Positions 1 through 8,453 are shown, counted from the stretch's first letter. The stretch: 62,640 nt of DNA from Nocardioides sp. (GCF_014360585.1 NZ_JACIXG010000023.1:1-62640); one strand, 5' to 3'. Numbers and translations are program-made. The notes: generated by a model not told the origin, from the letters alone.

Positions 1-36
1 GGCGACGAAACTCTAGTTTCGTCGCCCACAACTACA
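1..36. repeat. Palindromic repeat, family R2, cut by the window edge
   Basis: Bases 1-12 and 15-26 are perfect inverted arms (GGCGACGAAACT / AGTTTCGTCGCC) around CT. They are followed by CCACAACTACA. The same CCACAACTACA block and a similar GACGAA...TTCGTC core recur at 44519-44576, where the outer arms are complete, so the left outer arm here probably lies before base 1. The repeat sits just downstream of fumC and could also act as its terminator. Confidence 0.6.
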
Positions 37-58
37 TTCTCGGCGGGTGCTGCTCGGG

Positions 59-1447
59 TCAGGGGTGGGTCATGGACTCGACGTCGAGGGCTTCGTCCAG
101 CTGGGCCTCGGTGAGGGTGCCGTTCTCGACGTAGCCGAGCTCGATGACGGTCTCCTTGATCGTGGCGCCCTCGGCGAGGGCCTGCTTGGCGACCTTGGCG
201 GCGGCCTCGTAGCCGATGTACTTGTTCAGCGGCGTGACGATCGAGGGTGAGGACTCGGCGTAGGCGCGCAGACGCTCGGTGTCGGGGACGATCCCGTCGA
301 CGGTGCGCTCGGCCAGGACGGTCATGGCGGTGGAGAGCAGGCGGATGGATTCCAGGACGTTGCGGGCCATCACCGGCATGGCGACGTTGAGCTCGAAGGC
401 GCCGGAGGCCCCGGCGGCGGTCACCGTGGCGTCGTTGCCGATCACCTGGAACGCCACCATCAAGACGGCCTCGGGGACGACCGGGTTGACCTTGCCGGGC
501 ATGATCGAGGAGCCCGGCTGGAGATCGGGCAGGTGGATCTCGGCCAGGCCGGTGGTGGGGCCCGACGACATCCAGCGCAGGTCGTTGTTGATCTTGATGA
601 GCCCGACCGCGATCGTCTTCAGGACTCCGGAGAGCTCGACCAGCGAATCGCGGGTGCCCTGGGCCTCGAAATGGTTGCGGGCCTCGGTGAACGGCTGGCC
701 GGTGCGGTTGGCGAGGTCGGCGATCACCGACTGCGGGAAGCCGGCGGGCGTGTTGATGCCGGTGCCGACCGCGGTGCCGCCGAGCGCTAGCTCACGAACC
801 CGGGGCAGCACCGACTCGAGTCGCTCGGCCGCGTAGCGGATGGTGGCTGCGTACCCTCCGAACTCCTGGCCGAGAGTGACCGGCGTGGCGTCCATCAGGT
901 GCGTACGCCCCGACTTCACCAGGCCGGCGAACTCCTCGGCCTTCGCCTCGAGCGAGCCGGCCAGCACGTCGATCGCGGGCAGCAGCTGCTCGCTGACGGC
1001 GACTGCGGCGGCGACGTGGATGGCGGTCGGGAAGGTGTCGTTGGAGGACTGCGAGGCGTTGACGTGGTCGTTGGGGTGTACGTCCCGGCCGGCCCGCGCC
1101 ACCAGGGAGGCGATCACCTCGTTGGCGTTCATGTTGGAGGAGGTGCCGGACCCGGTCTGGAAGACGTCGATCGGGAACGCGTCGTCGTGACGACCCTCGG
1201 AGATCTCGCCCGCGGCCGCGATGATCGCCTCGGCCTTGTCGCCGGGGAGCACGCCGAGATCGAAGTTGGCCTTGGCGGCCGCGGCCTTCACATGGCCGAT
1301 CGCATGGATCAGCGCCGGCTCGATGGGTGTGCCCGAGATGGGGAAGTTCTCCACGGCCCGCTGGGTCTGGGCGCGCCACAGCGCGTCCTTCGGGACCCGT
1401 ACCTCACCCATGGAGTCGTGCTCGATGCGAAAGCTCATGTCGTCCAT
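59..1447 (-). CDS. fumC: Class II fumarate hydratase
   Basis: The 462-residue product catalyses the reversible hydration of fumarate to L-malate in the TCA cycle, in the cytoplasm, without an iron-sulfur cluster. It has the superfamily signature [11 protein letters not shown] near residues 309-319, the SSNDTFP block near 136, and the active-site histidine segment [12 protein letters not shown] near 179. Length matches FumC (about 460-470). The start at 1447 could instead be the next ATG at 1438. The fold is shared with aspartase and argininosuccinate lyase, but the motifs fit fumarase best. A second, unrelated class I fumarase lies at 10557-12245. Confidence 0.95.
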   Translation of the reverse strand: MDDMSFRIEHDSMGEVRVPKDALWRAQTQRAVENFPISGTPIEPALIHAIGHVKAAAAKANFDLGVLPGDKAEAIIAAAGEISEGRHDDAFPIDVFQTGSGTSSNMNANEVIASLVARAGRDVHPNDHVNASQSSNDTFPTAIHVAAAVAVSEQLLPAIDVLAGSLEAKAEEFAGLVKSGRTHLMDATPVTLGQEFGGYAATIRYAAERLESVLPRVRELALGGTAVGTGINTPAGFPQSVIADLANRTGQPFTEARNHFEAQGTRDSLVELSGVLKTIAVGLIKINNDLRWMSSGPTTGLAEIHLPDLQPGSSIMPGKVNPVVPEAVLMVAFQVIGNDATVTAAGASGAFELNVAMPVMARNVLESIRLLSTAMTVLAERTVDGIVPDTERLRAYAESSPSIVTPLNKYIGYEAAAKVAKQALAEGATIKETVIELGYVENGTLTEAQLDEALDVESMTHP

Positions 1448-1465
1448 GTCTGGTTCAACCTTTGA

Positions 1466-2161
1466 CTAGTTGGTGCCATTCCTTGGCGAGACCCGGCCGG
1501 TAGAGAGCCAGCCTACGTAGAGCCAGTAGGTCTCCTCGTGCCCCTGCAGGTCGACGGGGTAGGAGTGTGCCTCGGCATGGTCGAAGACCTGCCTCATCAC
1601 CTCCAGCAGCGCCGGAGCCTCCGCCGCCGACCAGACCACCACCGTGCCACCCGGGGCGGTCGCCCGCCGCGCATGGGTCAGCGCGGGCGCCTCGTAGAGC
1701 GCTCCGTTGGCGTCGTGGACCAGGTAGCCGGGACCGTTGTCGACGTCCAGCAGCACGACGTCGTACGCCTCGGGCCGGCTCTCCCGCAGGACCGCGGCCA
1801 CGTCGGCGACCTCGATGTGGACGCGCTCGTCGCTCAGCAGGTCGGGACCGTGGGGGATCCGCCCGGTGCGCATCCACTCGACCAGGCGCGGCTCGATCTC
1901 GACGACGGTGACTGCTTCGACGCGCGGGTCGGTCAGCACCGCCTCGAGAGTGAAGCCGAGCCCGAGGCCACCGATGAGCACCTTTCGCGGCTGCGCGTGC
2001 AGCTCGAGCGCGCGCGTGGCGAGCGCTTTCTCGGTCGAGGTCTCGCGGGTGTCCATCACGAAGATCCCGTTGGCCCGCAGCTCCAGGTGGCCGTCCGCCC
2101 GATGCCGGAGGGCCAGACCACCGTCGACGATCACCGATTCAGTCCCGCTCACGGTTTCCAT
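1466..2161 (-). CDS. Spermidine synthase-like / class I methyltransferase-fold protein
   Basis: The 231-residue protein has a nucleotide-binding Rossmann core: VLIGGLGLGFTLEAVL near residues 60-75, followed by an acidic strand end VTVVEIEPRLVEW, as in spermidine synthase domains. LLDVDNGPGYL is the later acidic strand. Spermidine synthases transfer aminopropyl groups, but the specific putrescine-binding residues cannot be confirmed, so an unidentified transferase is equally possible. I chose the ATG at 2161 because the longer frame runs into the divergent SDR gene. Only 28 nt separate the two divergent starts, so their promoters must overlap. Confidence 0.65.
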   Translation of the reverse strand: METVSGTESVIVDGGLALRHRADGHLELRANGIFVMDTRETSTEKALATRALELHAQPRKVLIGGLGLGFTLEAVLTDPRVEAVTVVEIEPRLVEWMRTGRIPHGPDLLSDERVHIEVADVAAVLRESRPEAYDVVLLDVDNGPGYLVHDANGALYEAPALTHARRATAPGGTVVVWSAAEAPALLEVMRQVFDHAEAHSYPVDLQGHEETYWLYVGWLSTGRVSPRNGTN

Positions 2162-2189
2162 TCTGTCCGATGTGGGTACTGAACTGGGC

Positions 2190-3056
2190 ATGAGCGATGA
2201 CAACACCCAGTTCCCAGCCCAGCAGCAGGAGCCTCCTGGCCTCACCGGCGAGATGGAGCCGCTGCCCGACCACGGCGAGTCCAGCTACGAAGGCCACGGC
2301 CGCCTCGACGGAAAGATCGCGCTGATCACCGGCGGTGACTCCGGCATCGGTCGCGCGGTCGCCCTCGCGTACGCCCGCGAGGGAGCAGACGTGGCGTTCA
2401 CCTACCTCCCCGAGGAGGAGCCGGACGCGCAGACGACGTCGAAGCTCGTCGAGGACGCCGGACATACGGCGCTGGCCATGCCGATCGACCTGCGCGAGAG
2501 CGAGGCGTGCGACGAAGCAGTCGAACGTACCGTGCAGGAGCTCGGCGGCCTGGACATCCTGGTCAACAACGCCGGCTACCAGTTCGCCCGCGACAAGGGC
2601 CTGACCGACATGGACGACGAGCGGATCGACCGGACCTTCAAGACCAACCTGTACGCCCTGCTCTGGCTGACCCGAGCGGCCGTGCCGCACCTGAAGAAGC
2701 GCAGCGGCTGCGTCATCAACAACGCCTCGATCCAGGCGTACGAACCCTCGACCAGCCTGCTCGACTACGCCGCGACCAAGGCGGCGATCAACAACTTCAC
2801 CGTCAACCTGGCCGCTGAGCTCGGGCCCGAGGGCATCCGGGTGAACGCCGTGGCTCCGGGGCCGATCTGGACGCCGCTGCAGCCCGCGACGCAGGCGCCG
2901 GAGAAGGTGGAGCAGTTCGGGGCGAACACTCCGCTGGGGCGTGCCGGCCAGCCGGCCGAGGTCGCACCGGCGTTCGTCTTCCTGGCCTCGCCTGCGGAGG
3001 CGTCCTACGTCTCCGGGACCGTCCTCGGGGTGACTGGAGGACGGCCGGTCTTCTGA
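2190..3056 (+). CDS. Short-chain dehydrogenase/reductase (YghA-like)
   Basis: The 288-residue cytoplasmic NAD(P)-dependent oxidoreductase has an N-terminal extension of about 40 residues, typical of the YghA / general stress protein 39 branch. The TGGDSGIG cofactor loop lies near residues 46-53, NNAG near 127, and the catalytic Ser, Tyr and Lys lie near 180, 193 and 197 (NNASIQ, DYAATKAA). The C-terminus ends in SGTVLGVTGG, the usual SDR ending. The substrate is unknown. The stop overlaps the next start by one base (TGATG), so it is translationally coupled to the DUF6328 gene. Confidence 0.85.
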   Translation: MSDDNTQFPAQQQEPPGLTGEMEPLPDHGESSYEGHGRLDGKIALITGGDSGIGRAVALAYAREGADVAFTYLPEEEPDAQTTSKLVEDAGHTALAMPIDLRESEACDEAVERTVQELGGLDILVNNAGYQFARDKGLTDMDDERIDRTFKTNLYALLWLTRAAVPHLKKRSGCVINNASIQAYEPSTSLLDYAATKAAINNFTVNLAAELGPEGIRVNAVAPGPIWTPLQPATQAPEKVEQFGANTPLGRAGQPAEVAPAFVFLASPAEASYVSGTVLGVTGGRPVF

Positions 3057-3556
3057 TGGCGACCAGTGGCGCCAGCGGTCGCCCGGTCGAGGGAGGAGGC
3101 CCGGACGAGCGGCCGGAGGAGCGCATCACCCGCAACTGGAACGAGCTCCTCCAAGAACTACGAGTGCTGCAGACGGGCGTGCAGATCCTGACCGGTTTCC
3201 TGCTGACGGTGCCCTTCTCGCCGCGCTTCCCCGACCTGGACGACCAGCAGAAGACGATCTATCTCGTCGTGCTGGTCGGTTCGGTCATCACCACCTGCCT
3301 CATCGTCGCCCCGGTCTCCTTCCACCGGATCCTGTTCCGGCGCCGGCAGCGGCCGTGGCTGGTGCGGGCCTCGCACGCCTGCGCCCGGGCGGGCCTGGTG
3401 GGCTTCGCGATCGTCTCTTCGCTCGTCGTGCTGCTCGTCTTCGACGTCGTCGTCTCGCTCGCAATCGCGGTCGTCGCCGCAGCGGGGGTGCTGATCCTGT
3501 TCGTCTCCCTGTGGGTGGGTCTGCCGCTGCTGAACGGACGGAACAACTCCGACTGA
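3056..3556 (+). CDS. DUF6328 family membrane protein
   Basis: The 166-residue protein has a charged N-terminus (RITRNWNELLQELRVLQTG) followed by four hydrophobic segments near residues 42-58, 69-88, 113-135 and 139-158. The ELRVLQTGVQILTGFLL block is characteristic of DUF6328, a family of unknown function. It is coupled to the upstream SDR by a one-base overlap and lies 60 nt before the NfeD gene, so it may belong to the SPFH/NfeD membrane cluster. No catalytic motif is visible. Confidence 0.7.
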   Translation: MATSGASGRPVEGGGPDERPEERITRNWNELLQELRVLQTGVQILTGFLLTVPFSPRFPDLDDQQKTIYLVVLVGSVITTCLIVAPVSFHRILFRRRQRPWLVRASHACARAGLVGFAIVSSLVVLLVFDVVVSLAIAVVAAAGVLILFVSLWVGLPLLNGRNNSD

Positions 3557-3616
3557 TCGGGTGTGACCGTCACCACAGCGGGAGTACGCTGGTGGGAAAC
3601 CGAGGCTGGTGGGCTT

Positions 3617-4063
3617 ATGTGGTCGATCTTCTGGATCATCGTCGCCGTGCTGCTCGGAGTGGCAGAGGCGTTCACGATGACGCTGGCGTTCGCTTTCGTC
3701 GCCGGCGGGGCGCTCCTCGCTGCCGGGAGCGCGGCGCTCGGCGCGCCGGTGCTGGTGCAGGCGCTCGTCTTCGTGCTCGCGGGCGGCGGCAGCGTACTGC
3801 TGGTGCGGCCGGTGGCGCGACGACATCTGGCTCTGCCGCCGCCGGTGCGCGACGGCACCGATGCCTTGGTCGGTCGTCAGGCGGTCGTCCTCGCGGAGGT
3901 GAGCTTCGACCACGGCCTGGTGCGCCTAGCCGGTGAGGAATGGTCGGCCCGGCCCTACGACGAAGACCTGGTCATCCCGGTCGGATGCCGGGTCGACGTG
4001 CTCGAGATCGAAGGCGCGACGGCGCTCGTGCACCCGCGCGACCCGCTGTCGCTCTCGCCCTAG
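3617..4063 (+). CDS. NfeD-like membrane protein
   Basis: The 148-residue protein has three hydrophobic segments at the N-terminus (starting MWSIFWIIVAVLLGVAEAF) and a C-terminal beta-rich OB-fold domain containing DALVGRQAVVLAEV and RVDVLEIEGATALV. This is the short NfeD form that partners with SPFH/flotillin proteins. An in-frame GTG at 3563 would add 18 residues, but the ATG at 3617 starts directly at the first membrane helix as usual for the family. The SPFH gene follows 14 nt downstream, the classic NfeD-SPFH pairing linked to membrane microdomain organisation. Confidence 0.8.
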   Translation: MWSIFWIIVAVLLGVAEAFTMTLAFAFVAGGALLAAGSAALGAPVLVQALVFVLAGGGSVLLVRPVARRHLALPPPVRDGTDALVGRQAVVLAEVSFDHGLVRLAGEEWSARPYDEDLVIPVGCRVDVLEIEGATALVHPRDPLSLSP

Positions 4064-4077
4064 GAAGGACGTACGAC

Positions 4078-5130
4078 ATGGAGCTTCTGCTGATAGTCCT
4101 GGTCCTGGTCGCGCTGGTGGTGGGTGCGGTCGCCTCGACGGTGCGGATCGTGCCACAGGCGCGGCGCTACAACATCGAGCGCTTCGGGCGCTACCGGGGC
4201 ACCTTGCAGCCGGGGCTGAACTTCGTGATCCCGCTGGTGGACAGGGTCAACACCAAGCTGGACGTTCGTGAGCAGGTCTACTCCTCCAACCCGCGCCCCG
4301 TCATCACCGAGGACAACCTCGTGGTCGCCATCGACACGGTTCTCTACTACCAGATCACCGACCCGCGGGCAGCCGCCTACGAGGTGGCCGACTACCTGCA
4401 GGCGATCGACCAGCTCACCGTGACCACGTTGCGAAACCTGATCGGATCGATGGACCTGGAGTCCACCCTGACATCTCGCGAGACCATCAACGTCCGCCTG
4501 CGCGAGGTGCTCGACGACGCCACCGGGAAGTGGGGGATCCGGGTCAACCGGGTCGAGATCAAGGCGATCGACCCGCCGGCCTCGATCAAGGAGGCGATGG
4601 AGAAGCAGATGCGCGCCGAGCGTGACAAGCGCGCCGCGATCCTGCACGCCGAAGGCAAGCGGGCCTCGCTGATCCTCGAGGCCGAAGGCACCCGGCAGAA
4701 GTCCATCCTCGAGGCGGAAGGTAACCAGCAGGCCCGGGTGCTCGAGGCCGATGGTGAGGCCAACGCCTTGGAGCGGGTCTTCCAGGCCGTCCACGCCAAC
4801 GACGCCGACTCCAAGGTCCTCGCCTACAAGTACCTCGAGATGCTGCCCTCGCTCGCCGCGCACGGCAACTCGTTCTGGGTCATCCCCGGCGAGCTCACCG
4901 AGGCGATGCGTACGGTCACCGGCGCCTTCGCCGACAACGCCTCCAAGTCTGGGGGCAACGGCAACGGCAACGGCAACGGCGACGGGAACGAGAACGAACG
5001 ACGTACGCCGCCCGTCCCCGCCCCGCGTGACGCCATCGAGCAGGCCCAGCGTGAGGCTCACGAGGAGGCAGCCAAGGCCGTCGAGCAGGCCAAGGAGGAG
5101 TCCGCCCGCGCGGACCGCATCATCGGCTGA
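4078..5130 (+). CDS. SPFH/stomatin-like (band 7) membrane protein
   Basis: The 350-residue protein has one N-terminal transmembrane helix (residues 2-22), then a full SPFH domain: VPQARRYNIERFGRYRGTL, the DVREQVYSSNPRPVIT strand, and IRVNRVEIKAIDPPASIKEA. Next come a long coiled-coil rich in Ala/Glu (roughly 170-240) and a C-terminal QAR-type region. A Gly-Asn repeat near residues 292-304 forms a flexible linker. GGAAGGA lies 9 nt before the ATG. These proteins oligomerise on membranes and recruit proteases or NfeD partners. Confidence 0.88.
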   Translation: MELLLIVLVLVALVVGAVASTVRIVPQARRYNIERFGRYRGTLQPGLNFVIPLVDRVNTKLDVREQVYSSNPRPVITEDNLVVAIDTVLYYQITDPRAAAYEVADYLQAIDQLTVTTLRNLIGSMDLESTLTSRETINVRLREVLDDATGKWGIRVNRVEIKAIDPPASIKEAMEKQMRAERDKRAAILHAEGKRASLILEAEGTRQKSILEAEGNQQARVLEADGEANALERVFQAVHANDADSKVLAYKYLEMLPSLAAHGNSFWVIPGELTEAMRTVTGAFADNASKSGGNGNGNGNGDGNENERRTPPVPAPRDAIEQAQREAHEEAAKAVEQAKEESARADRIIG

Positions 5131-5133
5131 GGG

Positions 5134-5155
5134 ATGCCGGTAATCTGACCGGCAT
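5134..5155 (+). promoter_or_regulatory. Leaderless promoter with overlapping dyad before second SPFH gene
   Basis: A -10 hexamer TAATCT (5141-5146) lies 7 nt before the ATG at 5154, so transcription should start at the start codon. Perfect 8-nt inverted arms (5134-5141 and 5148-5155) flank the hexamer and run into the start codon. They could form an operator or a small hairpin. Confidence 0.5.
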
Positions 5156-5666
5156 GTCGCCGGGTCTCGTGGTCGTCCTGCTTGTTGTCGTGGTCGTCGT
5201 CGGGATGCTGATGGCGGTCAAGATCGTCCCGGCGGCGACCTGCGCCGTGATCGAGCGCGGCGGCCAGTACCGCAGGACGCTGAGCCCTGGCCTCAACGCC
5301 ATCGTGCCGCTGCTCGACCGGGTCGTGGCTCGGTTCGACATGCGCGAGCAGGTGCTGTCGATGCGGGAGCCCCTCGTCTGCCGCGACCACTACGTCTGCG
5401 AGGCGGCTCTGAACGTCTACTTCGAGTTCGAGGATCCGTCGATCGCCTACCGCGTCGACAAGCCCCAGCAGCAGCTCGAACGTGCCGTGCGTGAGGCACT
5501 GCGAGAGTTCGCCGGAATCGTCGACCAGGACGAGTTCGTCACTTCCGCCCAGCGCCTGACGGACGTCGCGTACGACGCCACCCGCCGCTCCCGCGAGGAC
5601 TGGGGCATCCGCCTCAAGCGCGTCGAGGTCACCGACCTCCGCGGCCCCGACTCGGCGCGACGATGA
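5154..5666 (+). CDS. Second, short SPFH domain protein
   Basis: The 170-residue protein begins with a very hydrophobic anchor (residues 4-24) and then the SPFH domain: IVPAATCAVIERGGQYRRTL, REQVLSMREPLVCRDHY and WGIRLKRVEVTDLRGPD. It stops where the first SPFH protein continues into its coiled coil, so it is about half length. It is either a truncated paralogue or a short-form partner. It starts 23 nt after the first SPFH gene but has its own leaderless promoter, so it may be expressed separately. Confidence 0.75.
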   Translation: MSPGLVVVLLVVVVVVGMLMAVKIVPAATCAVIERGGQYRRTLSPGLNAIVPLLDRVVARFDMREQVLSMREPLVCRDHYVCEAALNVYFEFEDPSIAYRVDKPQQQLERAVREALREFAGIVDQDEFVTSAQRLTDVAYDATRRSREDWGIRLKRVEVTDLRGPDSARR

Positions 5667-5701
5667 GTCACCTAGGGGCCACGGGCACTCTGAAACCGAC
5701 G

Positions 5702-5730
5702 CGCGACACGCCGTTGCCAGGCGTGTCGCG
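5702..5730. terminator. Hairpin, family R4, between convergent genes
   Basis: Perfect 11-nt arms CGCGACACGCC / GGCGTGTCGCG flank a 7-nt loop, between the SPFH gene stop (5666) and the stop of the minus-strand gene at 5760. There is no T-run. A related hairpin (GCGACAC...GTGTCGC) occurs at 7899-7933. Confidence 0.55.
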
Positions 5731-5759
5731 GTTGGATTCTGGGCCTCTCAGGGCCGGGG

Positions 5760-6614
5760 TCAGGCGGCTGCAGGTCGCTGGGCCAGCGCCATCTCGATGC
5801 ACCTCAGCACGTACTCGGGCTGGAACAACACCTGGTCGTAGGTGAACCGCAGCACGATCCAGCCGTCGGCTGCGAGCATCGTGTAGCGCTGGCAGTCGCG
5901 GTCGTGCGCCTCGCGGTCGGCGTGGAAGCCCCAGGAATCGGCCTCGAGGATGATGCCGTTGATCGGGTCGACGAGATCGGGATGCACCGTCAGCGCGCCG
6001 ACGCGCACCTCGTACTGCGGGATGAACTCGTAGCCCGCAGCCGCCGTGATCGCGCGTAGGCCGGACTCGAACGCGTTGGCGGCCGAGCCGTTGGCATGGG
6101 CTGCGACCTTCTCGACCTGATCCCTGTTGCCGCCACGCCAGGTGTGGCTGGCCGTGACGAGCTCCTCATGCGTCACAGAGTCATGGCGCAACGCCGAGTC
6201 GGCGACGGTCAGTGCGGCGGCGAACGGCAAGTCACGGGCGCACAGCATGACGGTGAGCAGGGGGCCGGTTGACCAGCCGTCCAAGTCCTCGCGCCGGGCG
6301 TCGTACGTCCAGAACCTGGCCTTGCTCGTGGGTCGCTCCTGTCGGCTCGGCAGGAGGAGATGCGGGACGCTGGGAGATGTACGGACCTCCCAGCCGTGAT
6401 GGAGCGCGGCGCTGAGATGGGTGAGATGGAGGTTGTGCTCCACCGCGAGACGGCGACCGAGGTCGGTCACGGGGAGGGCATAACGGTCGCGGTCGACATG
6501 GATGATCACCTTCTTCGACACCGCGGTGCGGAGGCGTCGGCGGCTGGAGAGCGCGACGATGTCGGCGGCGCATGCGATCCCACCCAACCGCTCCAGCGCC
6601 TCGACTGCGTCCAT
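5760..6614 (-). CDS. DUF559-type endonuclease-fold protein
   Basis: The 284-residue protein has an N-terminal winged-helix-like part (MDAVEALERLGGIACAADI...), as in AbiEi-type proteins. Its C-terminus resembles very-short-patch/DUF559 nucleases: HPDLVDPINGIILEADSWGFH, then a conserved DRDCQRYTMLAADGW and VLRFTYDQV. The acidic and histidine residues fit a PD-(D/E)XK-like site. Such proteins are common single genes in Nocardioidaceae and their role is unclear. The start at 6614 is preferred because a CATACT -10 box lies 7 nt upstream. The longer frame would overlap the divergent promoter. Confidence 0.7.
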   Translation of the reverse strand: MDAVEALERLGGIACAADIVALSSRRRLRTAVSKKVIIHVDRDRYALPVTDLGRRLAVEHNLHLTHLSAALHHGWEVRTSPSVPHLLLPSRQERPTSKARFWTYDARREDLDGWSTGPLLTVMLCARDLPFAAALTVADSALRHDSVTHEELVTASHTWRGGNRDQVEKVAAHANGSAANAFESGLRAITAAAGYEFIPQYEVRVGALTVHPDLVDPINGIILEADSWGFHADREAHDRDCQRYTMLAADGWIVLRFTYDQVLFQPEYVLRCIEMALAQRPAAA

Positions 6615-6621
6615 GACTGCC

Positions 6622-6627
6622 AGTATG
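6622..6627 (-). promoter_or_regulatory. Leaderless -10 box for the DUF559-type gene
   Basis: CATACT on the minus strand lies 7 nt before the ATG at 6614. Confidence 0.4.
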
Positions 6628-6699
6628 AGAGCGACCACCGACAGCCATGACGGGAGCCGTGGAGGCATCGCGTGCCGCTGGAGGGGGTACCGGGCTGAC

Positions 6700-6921
6700 A
6701 TGAGCGAACGACGCGATGATCACCTGGAGACCGACACGTCCGATGAGTCCGGGGAGGTCTCCGAGGTCCAGCAGCTGGACCCGGAGGCGGCCGAGACACC
6801 CGTCGCGCCGTCGGACTCGACTGCTGGATACCCGGAGTCGGAGTCCGGCGAGCCGGACACTCGTGGCTCAGGTCCCGACTCCGCCCCGCCGGAGAACCGA
6901 CGCGACAACGAGACGACCTGA
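6700..6921 (+). CDS. Small acidic disordered protein, paralogue 1
   Basis: The 73-residue protein is very acidic and rich in Ser, Asp, Glu and Pro, with no hydrophobic segment, so it should be soluble and intrinsically disordered. It shares with the protein at 7579-7806 a GEVSE/GQVSE block, APSDxTAGYPxSESG, PDTxGSGP and the terminal PPENRRDN. I recognise no named family. The ATG at 6700 is chosen because similarity to the paralogue begins right after it; longer starts overlap the divergent gene. The two copies flank an acetyltransferase in a duplicated unit. Confidence 0.75.
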   Translation: MSERRDDHLETDTSDESGEVSEVQQLDPEAAETPVAPSDSTAGYPESESGEPDTRGSGPDSAPPENRRDNETT

Positions 6922-6984
6922 CCCCTGGGTGGTCGTGCCGTAAACCTGTCGCGAGCGGGCGCCGGCGCGCGGCAGGATGCGGCC

Positions 6985-7539
6985 GTGACCTTGTCGACTC
7001 CCACGCTGCGTACGTCCCGACTGGTGCTTCGCCCTTTCACCGAGGCTGACGCGGAGTCGCTCTTCAAACTGCAGAGCAACGCCCACGTCCTGCGCTACTG
7101 GGACTCCGCGCCGTGGACCGAGCGCGAGCGTGCGGACCAGTTCATCGCCCGGTGCCGCGTCATGGCGGAGGAGGAGAGCGGGGTGCGGGTGGTCATCGAG
7201 CGCGACTCCGCGTTCCTCGGCTGGTGCACCTTCAACTCGTGGGACCCCGATTTCCGCAGCGCGTCCCTCGGCTTCTGCCTCAACGGGAACTCGTGGGGAC
7301 ACGGCTTCGCGACCGAGGCCGCCGGCGCGCTGCTGGCCTGGGCCTTCGACACCTTGGACCTGAACCGCGTCCAGGCCGAGGCCGACACCCGCAACGCCCC
7401 CTGCGCCCGGGTGCTGGAGAAGCTCGGGTTCAAGCTGGAGGGGACGCTGCGCGAGGACTGCATCGTGAACGGCGACGTCTCGGACTCGTGGGTCTTCGGG
7501 CTGCTCAGACGGGAGTGGGAACCGGTCGGCAGCAACTGA
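6985..7539 (+). CDS. GNAT family N-acetyltransferase (RimJ/RimL-like)
   Basis: The 184-residue cytoplasmic acetyltransferase begins TLRTSRLVLRPFTEADAESLF, the usual start of the ribosomal-protein acetyltransferase branch. The acetyl-CoA site NSWGHGFATEAAGALL lies near residues 101-116. NRVQAEADTRNAPCARVLEKLGF follows, and LEGTLREDCIVNGDVSD ends the fold. The true acceptor may be a protein N-terminus or a small amine and cannot be told from sequence. GTG start. It sits between two paralogous small acidic genes, and a remnant of its own 3' end lies at 7843-7874. Confidence 0.85.
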   Translation: MTLSTPTLRTSRLVLRPFTEADAESLFKLQSNAHVLRYWDSAPWTERERADQFIARCRVMAEEESGVRVVIERDSAFLGWCTFNSWDPDFRSASLGFCLNGNSWGHGFATEAAGALLAWAFDTLDLNRVQAEADTRNAPCARVLEKLGFKLEGTLREDCIVNGDVSDSWVFGLLRREWEPVGSN

Positions 7540-7578
7540 GAGGTGCCGTTGGGGCCGTTGCGGGGTACCGCAGGAGCC

Positions 7579-7806
7579 ATGAGCCATCAGCAGCTTCCCG
7601 CAGAGGGGCCGGACGACCCCGACTACACCGATGATACCGGCCAGGTCTCCGAGACCGGGCGCCTCGACGAGGACGAGAGCAGTACGCCGATCGCCCCGTC
7701 GGACGCAACCGCTGGCTACCCCGACTCGGAGTCGGGCAGTCCGGACACGCAGGGGTCCGGACCGAGCGAGCCGCCGCCAGAGAATCGGCGTGACAACGAC
7801 GTCTAG
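7579..7806 (+). CDS. Small acidic disordered protein, paralogue 2
   Basis: The 75-residue acidic, Pro/Ser-rich protein is clearly homologous to that at 6700-6921, with the shared APSDATAGYPDSESG, PDTQGSGP and PPENRRDN blocks. The ATG at 7579 is chosen by alignment with the paralogue. No transmembrane or enzymatic motif is visible. It begins 40 nt after the acetyltransferase gene. Confidence 0.75.
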   Translation: MSHQQLPAEGPDDPDYTDDTGQVSETGRLDEDESSTPIAPSDATAGYPDSESGSPDTQGSGPSEPPPENRRDNDV

Positions 7807-7842
7807 GGACTCTGCGGGCGGGCCGGGAGACCTGTCGCGACT

Positions 7843-7874
7843 TCGTGGGTCTTCCGGCTCCTCAGACGGGAGCG
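7843..7874 (+). pseudogene. Remnant of a second GNAT gene (3' end only)
   Basis: These bases closely match the 3' end of the acetyltransferase gene at 7487-7518. They would encode SWVFRLLRRER against SWVFGLLRREW. Just upstream, ACCTGTCGCGA (7830-7840) matches the sequence before the intact acetyltransferase (6946-6956). The layout fits a tandem duplication of the acidic gene plus acetyltransferase, followed by deletion of most of the second acetyltransferase. Confidence 0.55.
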
Positions 7875-7898
7875 GCGGCCATAGGGCCTGTGGGAAAC

Positions 7899-7933
7899 CC
7901 CTGCGACACACCGCATGTGGGCGTGTCGCAGGG
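7899..7933. terminator. Hairpin, family R4
   Basis: Perfect 11-nt arms CCCTGCGACAC / GTGTCGCAGGG with a 13-nt loop lie between a plus-strand and a minus-strand gene end, so it can serve both as terminator. Its GCGACAC/GTGTCGC core matches the hairpin at 5702-5730. Confidence 0.55.
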
Positions 7934-7964
7934 CCGTCAAGCGCGTTCGTGGCCTCCAGCAGGA

Positions 7965-8276
7965 TCAGCCGAAGAGGTCACCCAACCAGGACTCGCGGTG
8001 GTGGCTGCGTCGGTTGTCTTTGTGGCGGTCGTCGTCATAGTCGCGCCGCTCGTACTCTCGCTTCTCGTAGCGTCGCTCGTCGCGCTGCTCCTGGCGGGGC
8101 TGCTCCTGGCGGGGCTGCTGGTAGCCGCCGGGCTGCGGGGCGCCGACGGACCGCTCGATGATCTTGTCGATCTCGCCGCGGTCCAGCCACACGCCACGGC
8201 ACTGCGGGCAGTAGTCGATCTCGATGCCTTGGCGCTCGCTCATCACCAGGGTGGCACCGTCGATGGGGCACTGCAT
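7965..8276 (-). CDS. TFIIB-type zinc ribbon protein
   Basis: The 103-residue protein has an N-terminal zinc ribbon of the zf-TFIIB family: CPIDGATL at residues 3-10 and YCPQCRGVWLDRGEIDKI near 22-39, giving a CxxD/CxxC-like metal site. After residue 50 it becomes Gln/Arg/Tyr/Asp-rich with repeated QPRQEQ and ERR-YEKREYERRDYDD runs, ending in ESWLGDLFG. The function is unknown; such proteins may bind zinc or nucleic acid. The tail looks disordered. Confidence 0.75.
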   Translation of the reverse strand: MQCPIDGATLVMSERQGIEIDYCPQCRGVWLDRGEIDKIIERSVGAPQPGGYQQPRQEQPRQEQRDERRYEKREYERRDYDDDRHKDNRRSHHRESWLGDLFG

Positions 8277-8453
8277 GAGGGTCTCCTCGTCGTTGGGGGA
8301 TCGGCGCCGATCAACTTATCCGGTCGTCCCGCAACGCCGAGGCTCACTGCCGGCCGACGTCCGCTCAGCGGCACCGAGGTGGTGCCGGAGGGCTCGGTGA
8401 CGAACCTCGCGCCGTCGAATCGTGGGTCTTCAGCTGCTCCGGAAGGAATGGGA

